Source of the DNA: Gammaproteobacteria bacterium
Lineage (GTDB): Bacteria > Pseudomonadota > Gammaproteobacteria > BMS3Bbin11
DNA: 6,776 nucleotides
Direction of reading: 5' to 3'
Assembly: GCA_030597275.1 (NCBI GenBank)
Contig: JAUVSB010000076.1
Coordinates: forward strand, 1-6,776
Below are positions 1 to 6,294 of the stretch, piece after piece. Within the stretch, counting starts at the first letter, position 1. Every line of letters begins with the position of its first letter. The notes beneath the pieces are model-generated. The model did not search any database. It was not told where the DNA came from and worked only from the letters and a program-made list of their open reading frames with translations. The position numbers and the translations under genes were made by a program.

Positions 1-822
1 GCGCAACTGCCGGAAAACTGCAAAGAAAAAACTCAGCCTAACAGCCAGTTAGTCAATGGCGCTTATATCCAGCGCTGGCTGGTGGTTTGTGAAGGTGGCC
101 TTTTAGAAAAAACTCTTTCTATAGGTGGTTTAAAAGCGACCAATACCGATGTCCTGCTGCGACTGGAATTTATTGATGGCACATCACAGTCGAAACTGCT
201 TACCCCGACACAAGAGTCATTTAAGATTCCAGCCAGTGCATCATCGCTGCAAATTATAAGTACTTATACCTGGTTAGGCATTACCCACATCCTGATGGGT
301 GTGGACCATTTATTATTTGTCTTTGCCCTGCTGCTTATCGTTAACGGCAAACGTCGCCTGTTATGGACAATCACGGCCTTTACGCTTGCTCACAGCCTGA
401 CACTAGCGGGTGCTACACTGGGTTTCGTGAATGTCCCGCAGCAACCGGTAGAGGCAGTCATTGCTTTAAGCATTCTGTTCCTGGCTGTCGAAATAGTACA
501 TGGCAAACAGGGAAGAAAAGGCGCTGCTGCACGTTGGCCATGGATGGTCGCATTTGTATTTGGCCTGTTGCATGGTTTCGGTTTTGCCGGAGCGCTGGCG
601 GAAGTGGGTTTGCCGGAACAGGCGATCCCGCTGGCCCTGGTTTTTTTCAATGTTGGTGTTGAACTGGGACAGTTACTGTTTGTTGCAACGGTTCTTTCTC
701 TTGGTTATTTACTGCATAAATTAAAACTACCGAAGTTACTGGACTGGTCTGAAACGGTAGCAATCTATTCTATAGGCGGTCTTTCTTCATTCTGGTTATT
801 TGAACGAATCAGTGCTTTTTAA
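1..822 (+). CDS. HupE/UreJ family membrane protein, 5'-truncated
   Basis: The reading frame is open from the first base and ends at TAA 820-822, giving 273 visible codons; the true start lies upstream. A GTG at 82 is in frame, but the frame continues before it with ordinary protein sequence, so it is probably not the start. The first ~85 residues look like an extracytoplasmic beta-rich segment. About six hydrophobic helices follow, from roughly codon 90 to the end. Family signatures are visible: an HX5DH motif (HILMGVDH, codons 96-103), AFTLAHSLTL (about 126-135), PVEAVIALSI (about 149-158) and LLHGFGFAGAL (about 189-199), then NVGVELGQL. HupE/UreJ proteins are linked to nickel or other metal uptake for hydrogenase and urease, but this wider branch is mostly uncharacterised, and no hydrogenase or urease gene is visible here. 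Membrane location is confident; the transported metal is unknown. Confidence 0.88.
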   Translation, partial: AQLPENCKEKTQPNSQLVNGAYIQRWLVVCEGGLLEKTLSIGGLKATNTDVLLRLEFIDGTSQSKLLTPTQESFKIPASASSLQIISTYTWLGITHILMGVDHLLFVFALLLIVNGKRRLLWTITAFTLAHSLTLAGATLGFVNVPQQPVEAVIALSILFLAVEIVHGKQGRKGAAARWPWMVAFVFGLLHGFGFAGALAEVGLPEQAIPLALVFFNVGVELGQLLFVATVLSLGYLLHKLKLPKLLDWSETVAIYSIGGLSSFWLFERISAF

Positions 823-839
823 TTAAGGAAGGTTTTTCT

Positions 840-1955
840 TTATGTAGGAGCGTTGTTCTGTAAACAATCCAGCAAATCCTGCCCAACAATCTCTGCACGC
901 CATCCCTGAAGAACGGCAAGCTCTCTATCCCCATGTATCATTGCTGTAAGATCTTTGCGCGTTGCAAGTAAGGAAGCCGGCAACTCAATTTTTTCCGCAG
1001 CGGCATCAAGAATCATTGCCAGTTCTTTCTTCAAGGCCTTTTCCCTGGCATCCGGACGTCCGGGGCCTGTGGGCTGCTCCGACTCACTATGTTCTGCCGA
1101 TTGCCTGATGATTGACAAAATGCGCTCGCCGCGATGCTTTACAAACCCGTCAGTAATATCTTCAATTGATGATAGCTCAGCTATCGTTTCAGGCAGTGTA
1201 TTGGCGATTCGAACCAGCACCTTGTCGGCTAATATCCAGCTCCTCGGCTTATCTCGAGACTGTGCCAGGCTCTCACGCCAGCCAGCCAATGCCTTAGCTG
1301 CCGCAAGCGAACGGCCAGCCATCTGTCCCAGGGCATTCATGCGCTGCCAGGCATTACTTTCATTTATTGCATGCACTGCGGTATTCGATATCCCTCGCAT
1401 TTCTGCATCGAACCACGCCCTACGGCCTAAGTTTTCAAGTTCTTTTGATAGAGAGTCAAATAATGCCGGAAGATATCTAACATCGTCTTCGGCATAATGA
1501 ATTTCATCCTTTGAAAGCGGTCGATTGCACCATCTTGCCCTGGTATGGGCCTTGTGCAGTGTTACGCCACAGATATCGTCGACCAGTGCTGCATAAGAGA
1601 CCTGATCACCCTTGCCGGTAAAAGCTGCCGCTACCTGTGTATCGAATATATTTGGCGGTATTTCCTTAAACAGCAAATGAAATATTTCCAGGTCCTGGCT
1701 GCAGGAATGCATCAATTTGACGATATCCTCCCGACACAGCGCCTCTTTTAGTGAGGACAGATCATCAATCGTAATGATATCCACACAGGCGATGCCGGCA
1801 TCGCCCGATAACTGAATCAGGCAGGGTTCAGAATAATAGGTGCGTTCACGCATAAACTCAGTGTCTACGCCTATCCATGTCCCTTTTTGTAATTCATTAC
1901 AGAATACCTTTAACTCTGCAGCACTCTCGATATAAAATGTCTCGTTATTACTCAT
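840..1955 (-). CDS. rnd: Ribonuclease D
   Basis: A 371-residue 3'-5' exoribonuclease of the DEDDy family, which trims the 3' ends of tRNA precursors and other structured RNAs in the cytoplasm. Length matches E. coli RNase D (375 aa). The metal-binding and catalytic residues are all present: Exo I VDTEF (D31, E33), Exo II SCSQDLEIF (D88) and Exo III HYAEDDVRYL (Y154, D158). The RPLS segment just before Exo III is also typical. A helical HRDC nucleic-acid-binding domain occupies about residues 205-285 (QRMNALGQMAGRSLAAAKAL, then RDKPRSWILAD). ATG at 1955 is chosen as start because AGGGA lies 7 nt upstream; a TTG one codon earlier (1958) would sit only 4 nt from that site. The gene is monocistronic here, divergent from the membrane-protein gene at 2066 and convergent with the HupE gene. 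The last codons (QNNAPT) overlap a REP-like sequence. Confidence 0.96.
   Translation of the reverse strand: MSNNETFYIESAAELKVFCNELQKGTWIGVDTEFMRERTYYSEPCLIQLSGDAGIACVDIITIDDLSSLKEALCREDIVKLMHSCSQDLEIFHLLFKEIPPNIFDTQVAAAFTGKGDQVSYAALVDDICGVTLHKAHTRARWCNRPLSKDEIHYAEDDVRYLPALFDSLSKELENLGRRAWFDAEMRGISNTAVHAINESNAWQRMNALGQMAGRSLAAAKALAGWRESLAQSRDKPRSWILADKVLVRIANTLPETIAELSSIEDITDGFVKHRGERILSIIRQSAEHSESEQPTGPGRPDAREKALKKELAMILDAAAEKIELPASLLATRKDLTAMIHGDRELAVLQGWRAEIVGQDLLDCLQNNAPT
843..860 (+). repeat. Partial/decayed REP-like arm at the 3' end of rnd
   Basis: The plus strand reads TGTAGGAGCGTTGTTCTG. The first 11 bases are identical to the start of the REP arm at 6210 (TGTAGGAGCGT), and 15 of 18 bases match overall, including the GTAG head characteristic of RAYT-associated REP elements. 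It begins directly beside the rnd stop codon (840-842), so the repeat encodes the final rnd residues QNNAPT on the opposite strand. No inverted partner arm is visible nearby, so it would be a solo, degenerate copy. Common origin with the 6210 element is inferred; a chance 11-base match at a gene end is unlikely but possible. Confidence 0.5.
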
Positions 1956-1962
1956 CAATGTA

Positions 1963-1967
1963 TCCCT
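1963..1967 (-). promoter_or_regulatory. Ribosome binding site of rnd
   Basis: On the minus strand the sequence reads AGGGA, followed by 7 nt and ATG at 1955. This is near-ideal Shine-Dalgarno spacing for that ATG, and it decides the start in favour of 1955 over the TTG at 1958. Confidence 0.7.
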
Positions 1968-2065
1968 GACCAGGTATTTAGCACATTCTTTGTTGTGAAA
2001 TCAGATATAAGCGGGACATTCTCTCATGTACACCCTGTTCAACCCAACCAGCAAAATACAAACCA

Positions 2066-2602
2066 GTGAATTCTATTTTAATTCTGTTTATTGACCTGAT
2101 CCGTCTACGTCGAGGCCCTCAGGATTTACCTTCATCACAGGGCTTGTTGATCACTGCAGGCTTTTGTCTCGTCGTAACCGCCATCCTTGGAGACCACTTC
2201 AATAATGACTTCAGTAACAGCCTGGTATTTGCACTTAGCCAGGTTGCTATATTGACAGCAACTGTTTGGGGTATCCTGGCCTTAAATCAGAAGTCTGAAC
2301 GGGCAGTCCAGACATTAACCGCTTTCTATGGAACCAGCGTAATCATACAGCTTATCGTGTGGCCATTTCGCAGCTGGTTATTGTCTTTAAGTGAAGAAGC
2401 CCAGCAACAGGCCACTATCCCAGTGCTTGTTGTGGTGATTCTTGCTGTCTGGTCTTGTGGCGTCATGGTGCACAGCTATCGAAATGCCCTGGATTCCAGC
2501 AGAGGAAAAGCAATTCTTGTGAGCATCATTACACAGTTGATTGTAGGAATGAGCATACTGATATTATTCTCAGACCAGCTGCAGCAGAACCTGGCTAAAT
2601 AG
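2066..2602 (+). CDS. Unrecognised five-helix inner-membrane protein upstream of mpl
   Basis: A 178-residue protein that I cannot assign to a named family with confidence. The start is GTG 2066: going upstream, the frame has no ATG, GTG or TTG before the TAG at 1979, and no internal ATG occurs until residue 133. No clear Shine-Dalgarno site precedes it. The N-terminus is amphipathic (ILILFIDLIRLRRGPQDLPSS) and is followed by about five hydrophobic helices near residues 25-42, 52-74, 86-106, 116-136 and 148-168. There is no signal peptidase site and no evident catalytic motif. The RGPxDLPxS motif before a bundle of five helices is reminiscent of Yip1-like membrane proteins, but that is a guess from architecture. 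It ends 5 bp before mpl, so the two are almost certainly co-transcribed and may be translationally coupled, which suggests an envelope role. Confidence 0.82.
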   Translation: MNSILILFIDLIRLRRGPQDLPSSQGLLITAGFCLVVTAILGDHFNNDFSNSLVFALSQVAILTATVWGILALNQKSERAVQTLTAFYGTSVIIQLIVWPFRSWLLSLSEEAQQQATIPVLVVVILAVWSCGVMVHSYRNALDSSRGKAILVSIITQLIVGMSILILFSDQLQQNLAK

Positions 2603-2607
2603 TACCC

Positions 2608-3984
2608 ATGCATATCCATATCCTTGGAATTTGCGGTACATTTATGGGTGGCATAGCTGTTCTTGCCAGAGAAATGGGCGTCACGGTGACGGGCTCAGAC
2701 AGCAACATTTACCCGCCAATGAGCACCCAGCTTGAGCAGCTTGGTATCGAGGTTAACCAGTATGATGTGGCCAACCTGGATCCACAGCCGGACATTGTAG
2801 TCATTGGAAATGCCCTGTCACGCGGCAACCCGGAAGTCGAGGCAGTGCTGAATAATGGCTTTAGCTATATTTCGGGACCACAATGGTTGTCAGAACATTT
2901 CCTTCAAGGGCGACATGTGCTGGCTGTTGCCGGGACCCATGGCAAGACCACAACTAGCAGTATGCTGGCATGGATACTCGAACATGCCGGCCTCGAACCC
3001 GGCTTTCTGATTGGCGGCATACCGCAAAATTTTGGCGTTTCTGCCCGTGCAGGTGGCGGCAAATATTTTGTAATTGAAGCAGATGAATATGACACCGCAT
3101 TCTTCGATAAACGCTCAAAGTTTATCCATTACCACCCTAAGACCCTGGTACTGAATAACCTTGAGTTTGACCATGCAGATATTTTTGCTGACCTGGATGC
3201 AATCAAACAACAATTTCATTTTCTTATCCGTACCGTGCCGGGTACCGGGCAGCTGATCATCAACGCTGATGAGGAAGCACTGCAGGATGTTATTAGTATG
3301 GGCTGCTGGACTGAGAAAACCTATTTCAGCATCACTGGCAAAGCAGGCAATGAATGGCAGATTGAAAATCTGGAACAGGATTATTCAAAATTCAAGGTTA
3401 AACACAAAGGTGAATCTGCAGGAATACTGGACTGGCAATTGATGGGGGCTCACAACGCATGCAATGCCCTGTCAGCGATTGCAGCGGCTGCCCATGTGGG
3501 CATATCTGCTAAACTATCCATTGAGGCACTAAATCAATTTATAAATGTCAAAAGACGAATGGAAGTTCGGGGGATTATCAATGATGTCACTGTCTACGAT
3601 GATTTCGCTCATCACCCGACAGCAATTTCAACAACCCTGGAAGGGTTGCGAAAACACTGTGGAAATGAAAAAATTATTGCCATCCTGGAGCCTCGCTCTA
3701 ATACTATGAAAATGGGTGTACATAAAAACACGCTGATGAACTCACTTCGACTTGCCGACAGCGTATACATCTATCAGCCAGACGATATTGAATGGAATCT
3801 TTCTGAGTTACAGGATGACAGTACACAGAACATTTCCATGCACACGGATATAGGCAGACTAGTCGATGAAGTACTGGATAAGAACCAGCCCGGTGACAAC
3901 ATCCTGGTCATGAGTAATGGCGGTTTTGCAGGTATCCATGACAAATTACTACAGGGCCTGGAACATAAATACGCCCAGTCCTGA
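2608..3984 (+). CDS. mpl: UDP-N-acetylmuramate:L-alanyl-gamma-D-glutamyl-meso-diaminopimelate ligase
   Basis: A cytoplasmic Mur-ligase-family enzyme of 458 residues (E. coli Mpl is 457). In peptidoglycan recycling it joins the recovered tripeptide L-Ala-gamma-D-Glu-meso-DAP to UDP-MurNAc using ATP, bypassing MurC, MurD and MurE. The N-terminal Rossmann part opens with HIHILGICGTFMGG. The ATP P-loop is GTHGKTTT (109-116). Central-domain motifs are EADEYDTAFFDKRSKF (157-172) and NNLEFDHADIF (183-193); HNACNALSA (282-290) marks the hinge side. The C-terminal domain carries DDFAHHPTAI (331-340), EPRSNTMKMG (361-370) and MSNGGFAGIH (435-444). The FDKRSKF stretch and the MSNGGF ending separate Mpl from MurC. 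ATG 2608 lies 5 bp after the preceding stop with no good Shine-Dalgarno site, consistent with translational coupling. All expected motifs are intact. Confidence 0.97.
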   Translation: MHIHILGICGTFMGGIAVLAREMGVTVTGSDSNIYPPMSTQLEQLGIEVNQYDVANLDPQPDIVVIGNALSRGNPEVEAVLNNGFSYISGPQWLSEHFLQGRHVLAVAGTHGKTTTSSMLAWILEHAGLEPGFLIGGIPQNFGVSARAGGGKYFVIEADEYDTAFFDKRSKFIHYHPKTLVLNNLEFDHADIFADLDAIKQQFHFLIRTVPGTGQLIINADEEALQDVISMGCWTEKTYFSITGKAGNEWQIENLEQDYSKFKVKHKGESAGILDWQLMGAHNACNALSAIAAAAHVGISAKLSIEALNQFINVKRRMEVRGIINDVTVYDDFAHHPTAISTTLEGLRKHCGNEKIIAILEPRSNTMKMGVHKNTLMNSLRLADSVYIYQPDDIEWNLSELQDDSTQNISMHTDIGRLVDEVLDKNQPGDNILVMSNGGFAGIHDKLLQGLEHKYAQS

Positions 3985-4014
3985 ATCAATTCAATCATCA
4001 ATCAGAAAGACCTT

Positions 4015-4020
4015 AAGGAA
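4015..4020 (+). promoter_or_regulatory. Ribosome binding site of dsbA
   Basis: AAGGAA lies 6 nt before ATG 4027. It is the clearest Shine-Dalgarno site on the plus strand of this window and supports that start. The 42-bp gap after mpl shows no terminator, so read-through from mpl is likely. Confidence 0.7.
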
Positions 4021-4026
4021 ACTGGA

Positions 4027-4680
4027 ATGAATCTAAAAAAATCACTCTTTTTACTATTTATACTCTGCCTGTCACCTGCTATTTCAATAGCAGGTGAATT
4101 CAAGGATGGAGTTGAATACACAACCTTCAGCAAACCATTACCTACTAGTACCGGTGACAAGATCGAGGTAAGAGAAGTATTTTTGTATAGCTGTCCACAT
4201 TGCTTTAACCTTGAAGCACCACTGAATAAATGGCGCAAGGACGGCATACCTGCCAATGCCGAATTCATTCGTATGCCGGCTGTTTTCCGAGAAAACTTGA
4301 TTCCATATGCTCGCGCATACTATGCCTTTGAAGCTCTAGGCCAGACAGAAAAACTGCACCATGCGATGATGAATGCCATACATGTCAAGAAGCAAAGGAT
4401 AAGGACAAAAGACCAGATTGCTGACTTTATCGCCACACAAGGCGTTGACCACAAAGAATTTCTCGATGCCTATAACTCGTTCAGTGTGGACTCTCTTAGC
4501 CGTCAGGCTGCCATCATGACAAAACGCTATGGAATAACAGGTGTTCCCTCAATCATTGTTGATGGACGATACCTGGTTTCCGCATCCCATGTAGGAAAAG
4601 GCCAGTTGTTCAAGGTTGTTAATTATCTTGTAGAAAAGGCGGCGGTACTTCGACAGATGGAAGAGACAAAAGCAAAATAA
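4027..4680 (+). CDS. dsbA: Periplasmic thiol:disulfide interchange protein DsbA
   Basis: A 217-residue exported thioredoxin-fold oxidase that donates disulfide bonds to proteins entering the periplasm and is normally re-oxidised by DsbB. Residues 1-22 form a signal peptide: N-K-K start, hydrophobic core LFLLFILCLSPAIS, and likely cleavage after SIA (22). The active site is CPHC (C56-P-H-C59), the dipeptide typical of DsbA, within VFLYSCPHCFNLE. The cis-proline loop is GVPSIIVDGRYLV (P174). A helical insertion lies between them, and length is close to E. coli DsbA (208 aa). The start is supported by AAGGAA 6 nt upstream. It lies 42 bp after mpl and 49 bp before the lytic transglycosylase, all co-directional. 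Its signal-peptide codons contain a perfect 12-bp-arm inverted repeat (4072-4097). The C-terminal tail is charged (RQMEETKAK). The dsbB partner is not in the window. Confidence 0.95.
   Translation: MNLKKSLFLLFILCLSPAISIAGEFKDGVEYTTFSKPLPTSTGDKIEVREVFLYSCPHCFNLEAPLNKWRKDGIPANAEFIRMPAVFRENLIPYARAYYAFEALGQTEKLHHAMMNAIHVKKQRIRTKDQIADFIATQGVDHKEFLDAYNSFSVDSLSRQAAIMTKRYGITGVPSIIVDGRYLVSASHVGKGQLFKVVNYLVEKAAVLRQMEETKAK
4072..4097. repeat. Perfect inverted repeat inside dsbA signal-peptide codons
   Basis: TCACCTGCTATT (4072-4083) and AATAGCAGGTGA (4086-4097) are exact reverse complements separated by TC. In RNA the innermost pairs would open, giving a stem of about 10-11 bp with a small loop. It spans dsbA codons 16-24 (SPAISIAGE), across the predicted signal-peptidase site. 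No T-run follows, so it is not a standard intrinsic terminator. Whether it does anything is unknown. Confidence 0.75.
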
Positions 4681-4729
4681 ATCAGAACATGGCCATTACA
4701 TTCTAAATTATTTAAAGAATATAGCATCC

Positions 4730-6205
4730 ATGTCAAAATTCTATCACATGAAAATAGCAGCACTGACTGCTGCATTTTTTCTTTTAATATCCTCGTATCC
4801 AGCCCATGCAGCACAATCAACTTCAGCTGCTAAAAATGTCGAAATGGGTGATGAAGTTGATTTAATTCTAAGTAAGCGAAAAGTCGATCCTATAAAGGCA
4901 GGCAAGCGTGCCATTCGGGTACTGGTCAACTACAACGCCACCAATTACTTCATCGTTAAAGGTAAACAGGCCGGGCTAGAATATGAACTGATGCACTCTT
5001 TTGAAAACTATCTCAACAAGGGCCTCAGCGCAGACAAGAAGTTTCATTTTTTCTTTGTCACCCTGCCCTTTGATCAGTTGATTCCTGCTTTATTAAGCGG
5101 TGAAGGGGATATTATTGCAGCAGGCATGACCATCACACCAGAACGCAGCGAAAAAGTGGCGTTCAGCAGTCCATATCGAACCAATATTTCTGAAGTTGTT
5201 GTACGCAGCAAAAAAGCACAACAACTTGAGAATGCCATGGAGTTGTCAGGCAGGACCGTCCATGTGGTAAAAGGCAGCAGTTATTACACTCACCTGAAAC
5301 AACTTAATACCGAATTAAAAAAGGAAAAGAGGGCACCAATAAATTTAGTCGAGGCCGATGAAAGCCTGGTTAGTGAGGATCTCCTGCAAATGGTTAATGC
5401 CGGAATCTATCAGTACACAGTAGTTGATAGTCATATCGCTGATCTCTGGTCTCGCACACTTGACGATATAACCCCAATGGCAGGGGCAACGATCAGTACC
5501 GGCAGCCAGATTGCCTGGGCGGTACGTAAAGGTGAAAAAGACATACTCTACAAACTTAATTTATTTCTTAAAAAATACAAGCAAGGCACTAAAACTGGCA
5601 ATATTTTATTCAACCGCTATTACAAAAATACAAAATGGATTACCAACCCGGTTAGTAACAGCACCCTGAAACGACTCCATGAATATCAGAAATCATTCAT
5701 CAAATACGGCAAGGAATACAATATCGACTGGGTCATGCTGACCGCGCTGGGTTTCCAGGAATCAAAACTGAATCAAAACGCAAGAAGTACTCATGGTGCC
5801 GTAGGTGTGATGCAAATCAAGCCTTCAACCGCTGCAGACAAAAATATTAAAATAACAGGTGTCAAAGAATCGTCTGACAAGAATATACATGCTGCAACAA
5901 AGTACCTGGCATTTCTGCGTTCAAGGTACTTCTCCGACCCGAAAATTGCCCCCATAGAACAACTGGCATTTACCCTGGCAGCCTATAATGCAGGGCCAGC
6001 CAGAATAAACAAAATGCGAAGCAAGGCAGAATCTCTGGGTAAAGATCCGAATAAATGGTTCTACAATGTAGAGTATGTGACACGCCGATACGCCAGCAGT
6101 GAACCGGTAAACTACGTAGCAAATATCATGAAATACTATCTTGCTTTCAAGTCAACGATTAAAGCTGAGGGGGCAAGATTAAAGGCGGCTGAGAAGATAA
6201 AATAA
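4730..6205 (+). CDS. MltF-like lytic transglycosylase with solute-binding domain
   Basis: A 491-residue exported protein combining a periplasmic solute-binding fold (SBP_bac_3 type) with a C-terminal lysozyme-like transglycosylase (SLT) domain, the architecture of MltF (E. coli, 518 aa). It would cleave the MurNAc-GlcNAc bond of peptidoglycan with formation of 1,6-anhydroMurNAc. A signal peptide covers about residues 1-27 (KIAALTAAFFLLISSYPAHA). The binding domain spans about 60-300 (RVLVNYNATNYF, GLEYELMHSFENYL, LLSGEGDIIAAGMTITPERS). The SLT domain spans about 320-470: catalytic glutamate E344 in GFQESKLNQNARS, GAVGVMQIKPSTA (356-368) and AYNAGPARI (418-426). ATG 4730 has a weak AAAGA 11 nt upstream; ATG 4748 is an alternative and also leaves an intact signal peptide. 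No lipobox cysteine is seen. The N-terminal half diverges from E. coli MltF, so I leave the symbol blank. The REPIN begins 5 bp after its stop. Confidence 0.93.
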   Translation: MSKFYHMKIAALTAAFFLLISSYPAHAAQSTSAAKNVEMGDEVDLILSKRKVDPIKAGKRAIRVLVNYNATNYFIVKGKQAGLEYELMHSFENYLNKGLSADKKFHFFFVTLPFDQLIPALLSGEGDIIAAGMTITPERSEKVAFSSPYRTNISEVVVRSKKAQQLENAMELSGRTVHVVKGSSYYTHLKQLNTELKKEKRAPINLVEADESLVSEDLLQMVNAGIYQYTVVDSHIADLWSRTLDDITPMAGATISTGSQIAWAVRKGEKDILYKLNLFLKKYKQGTKTGNILFNRYYKNTKWITNPVSNSTLKRLHEYQKSFIKYGKEYNIDWVMLTALGFQESKLNQNARSTHGAVGVMQIKPSTAADKNIKITGVKESSDKNIHAATKYLAFLRSRYFSDPKIAPIEQLAFTLAAYNAGPARINKMRSKAESLGKDPNKWFYNVEYVTRRYASSEPVNYVANIMKYYLAFKSTIKAEGARLKAAEKIK

Positions 6206-6209
6206 CTGC

Positions 6210-6283
6210 TGTAGGAGCGTCGCTCGGCGCGATTTTTATAGATGTGCGAAATTCAACTAATCGCGCCGAGCGACGCTCCTACA
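6210..6283. repeat. REPIN: two identical REP arms in inverted orientation
   Basis: A left arm (6210-6234) and right arm (6259-6283) are perfect reverse complements over 25 bp, with a 24-nt AT-rich spacer. Each arm starts from the outside with TGTAGGAGCG, so it has the GTAG head of REP elements mobilised by RAYT (TnpA-REP) transposases. Each also has a smaller internal palindrome (GAGCGTCGCTC) followed by GGCGCGA. The element fills 74 of the 89 bp between two convergent genes, the usual REPIN location. As RNA it could form a very stable hairpin from either strand; on the plus strand a TTTTT run follows 8 nt after the right arm (6292-6296). It may therefore protect or end the transcripts of both neighbours. 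No RAYT gene is in the window. The REPIN class is inferred from structure and head sequence. Confidence 0.85.
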
Positions 6284-6294
6284 AATACGACTTT

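Noticed and set aside
823..839. Possible terminator between the HupE gene and rnd
   Set aside because: A short T-run is present, but no stem precedes it in this 17-bp gap.
1052..1063. 12-bp perfect palindrome CCGGACGTCCGG inside rnd
   Set aside because: One or two such palindromes are expected by chance in a window of this length, and it lies in ordinary coding sequence (GRPD codons).
955..1497. Long open frame on the plus strand opposite rnd
   Set aside because: It is antisense to a well-supported RNase D with complete catalytic motifs; the translation is low-complexity Ser/Ala-rich and resembles no family.
1975..1983. Possible extended -10 promoter for rnd (TGCTAAATA on the minus strand)
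   Set aside because: The -10 is plausible and well placed before the rnd ribosome site, but no good -35 element is found at 16-18 bp, so I do not annotate it.
2026..2094. 23-codon frame (including stop) starting with ATG 2026, overlapping the start of the membrane-protein gene
   Set aside because: No Shine-Dalgarno site, no recognisable peptide, and length is consistent with chance.
2679..2691. Small inverted repeat CGTCAC-G-GTGACG in mpl
   Set aside because: Arms are only 6 bp with a 1-base centre, inside a conserved coding region; not distinguishable from chance.
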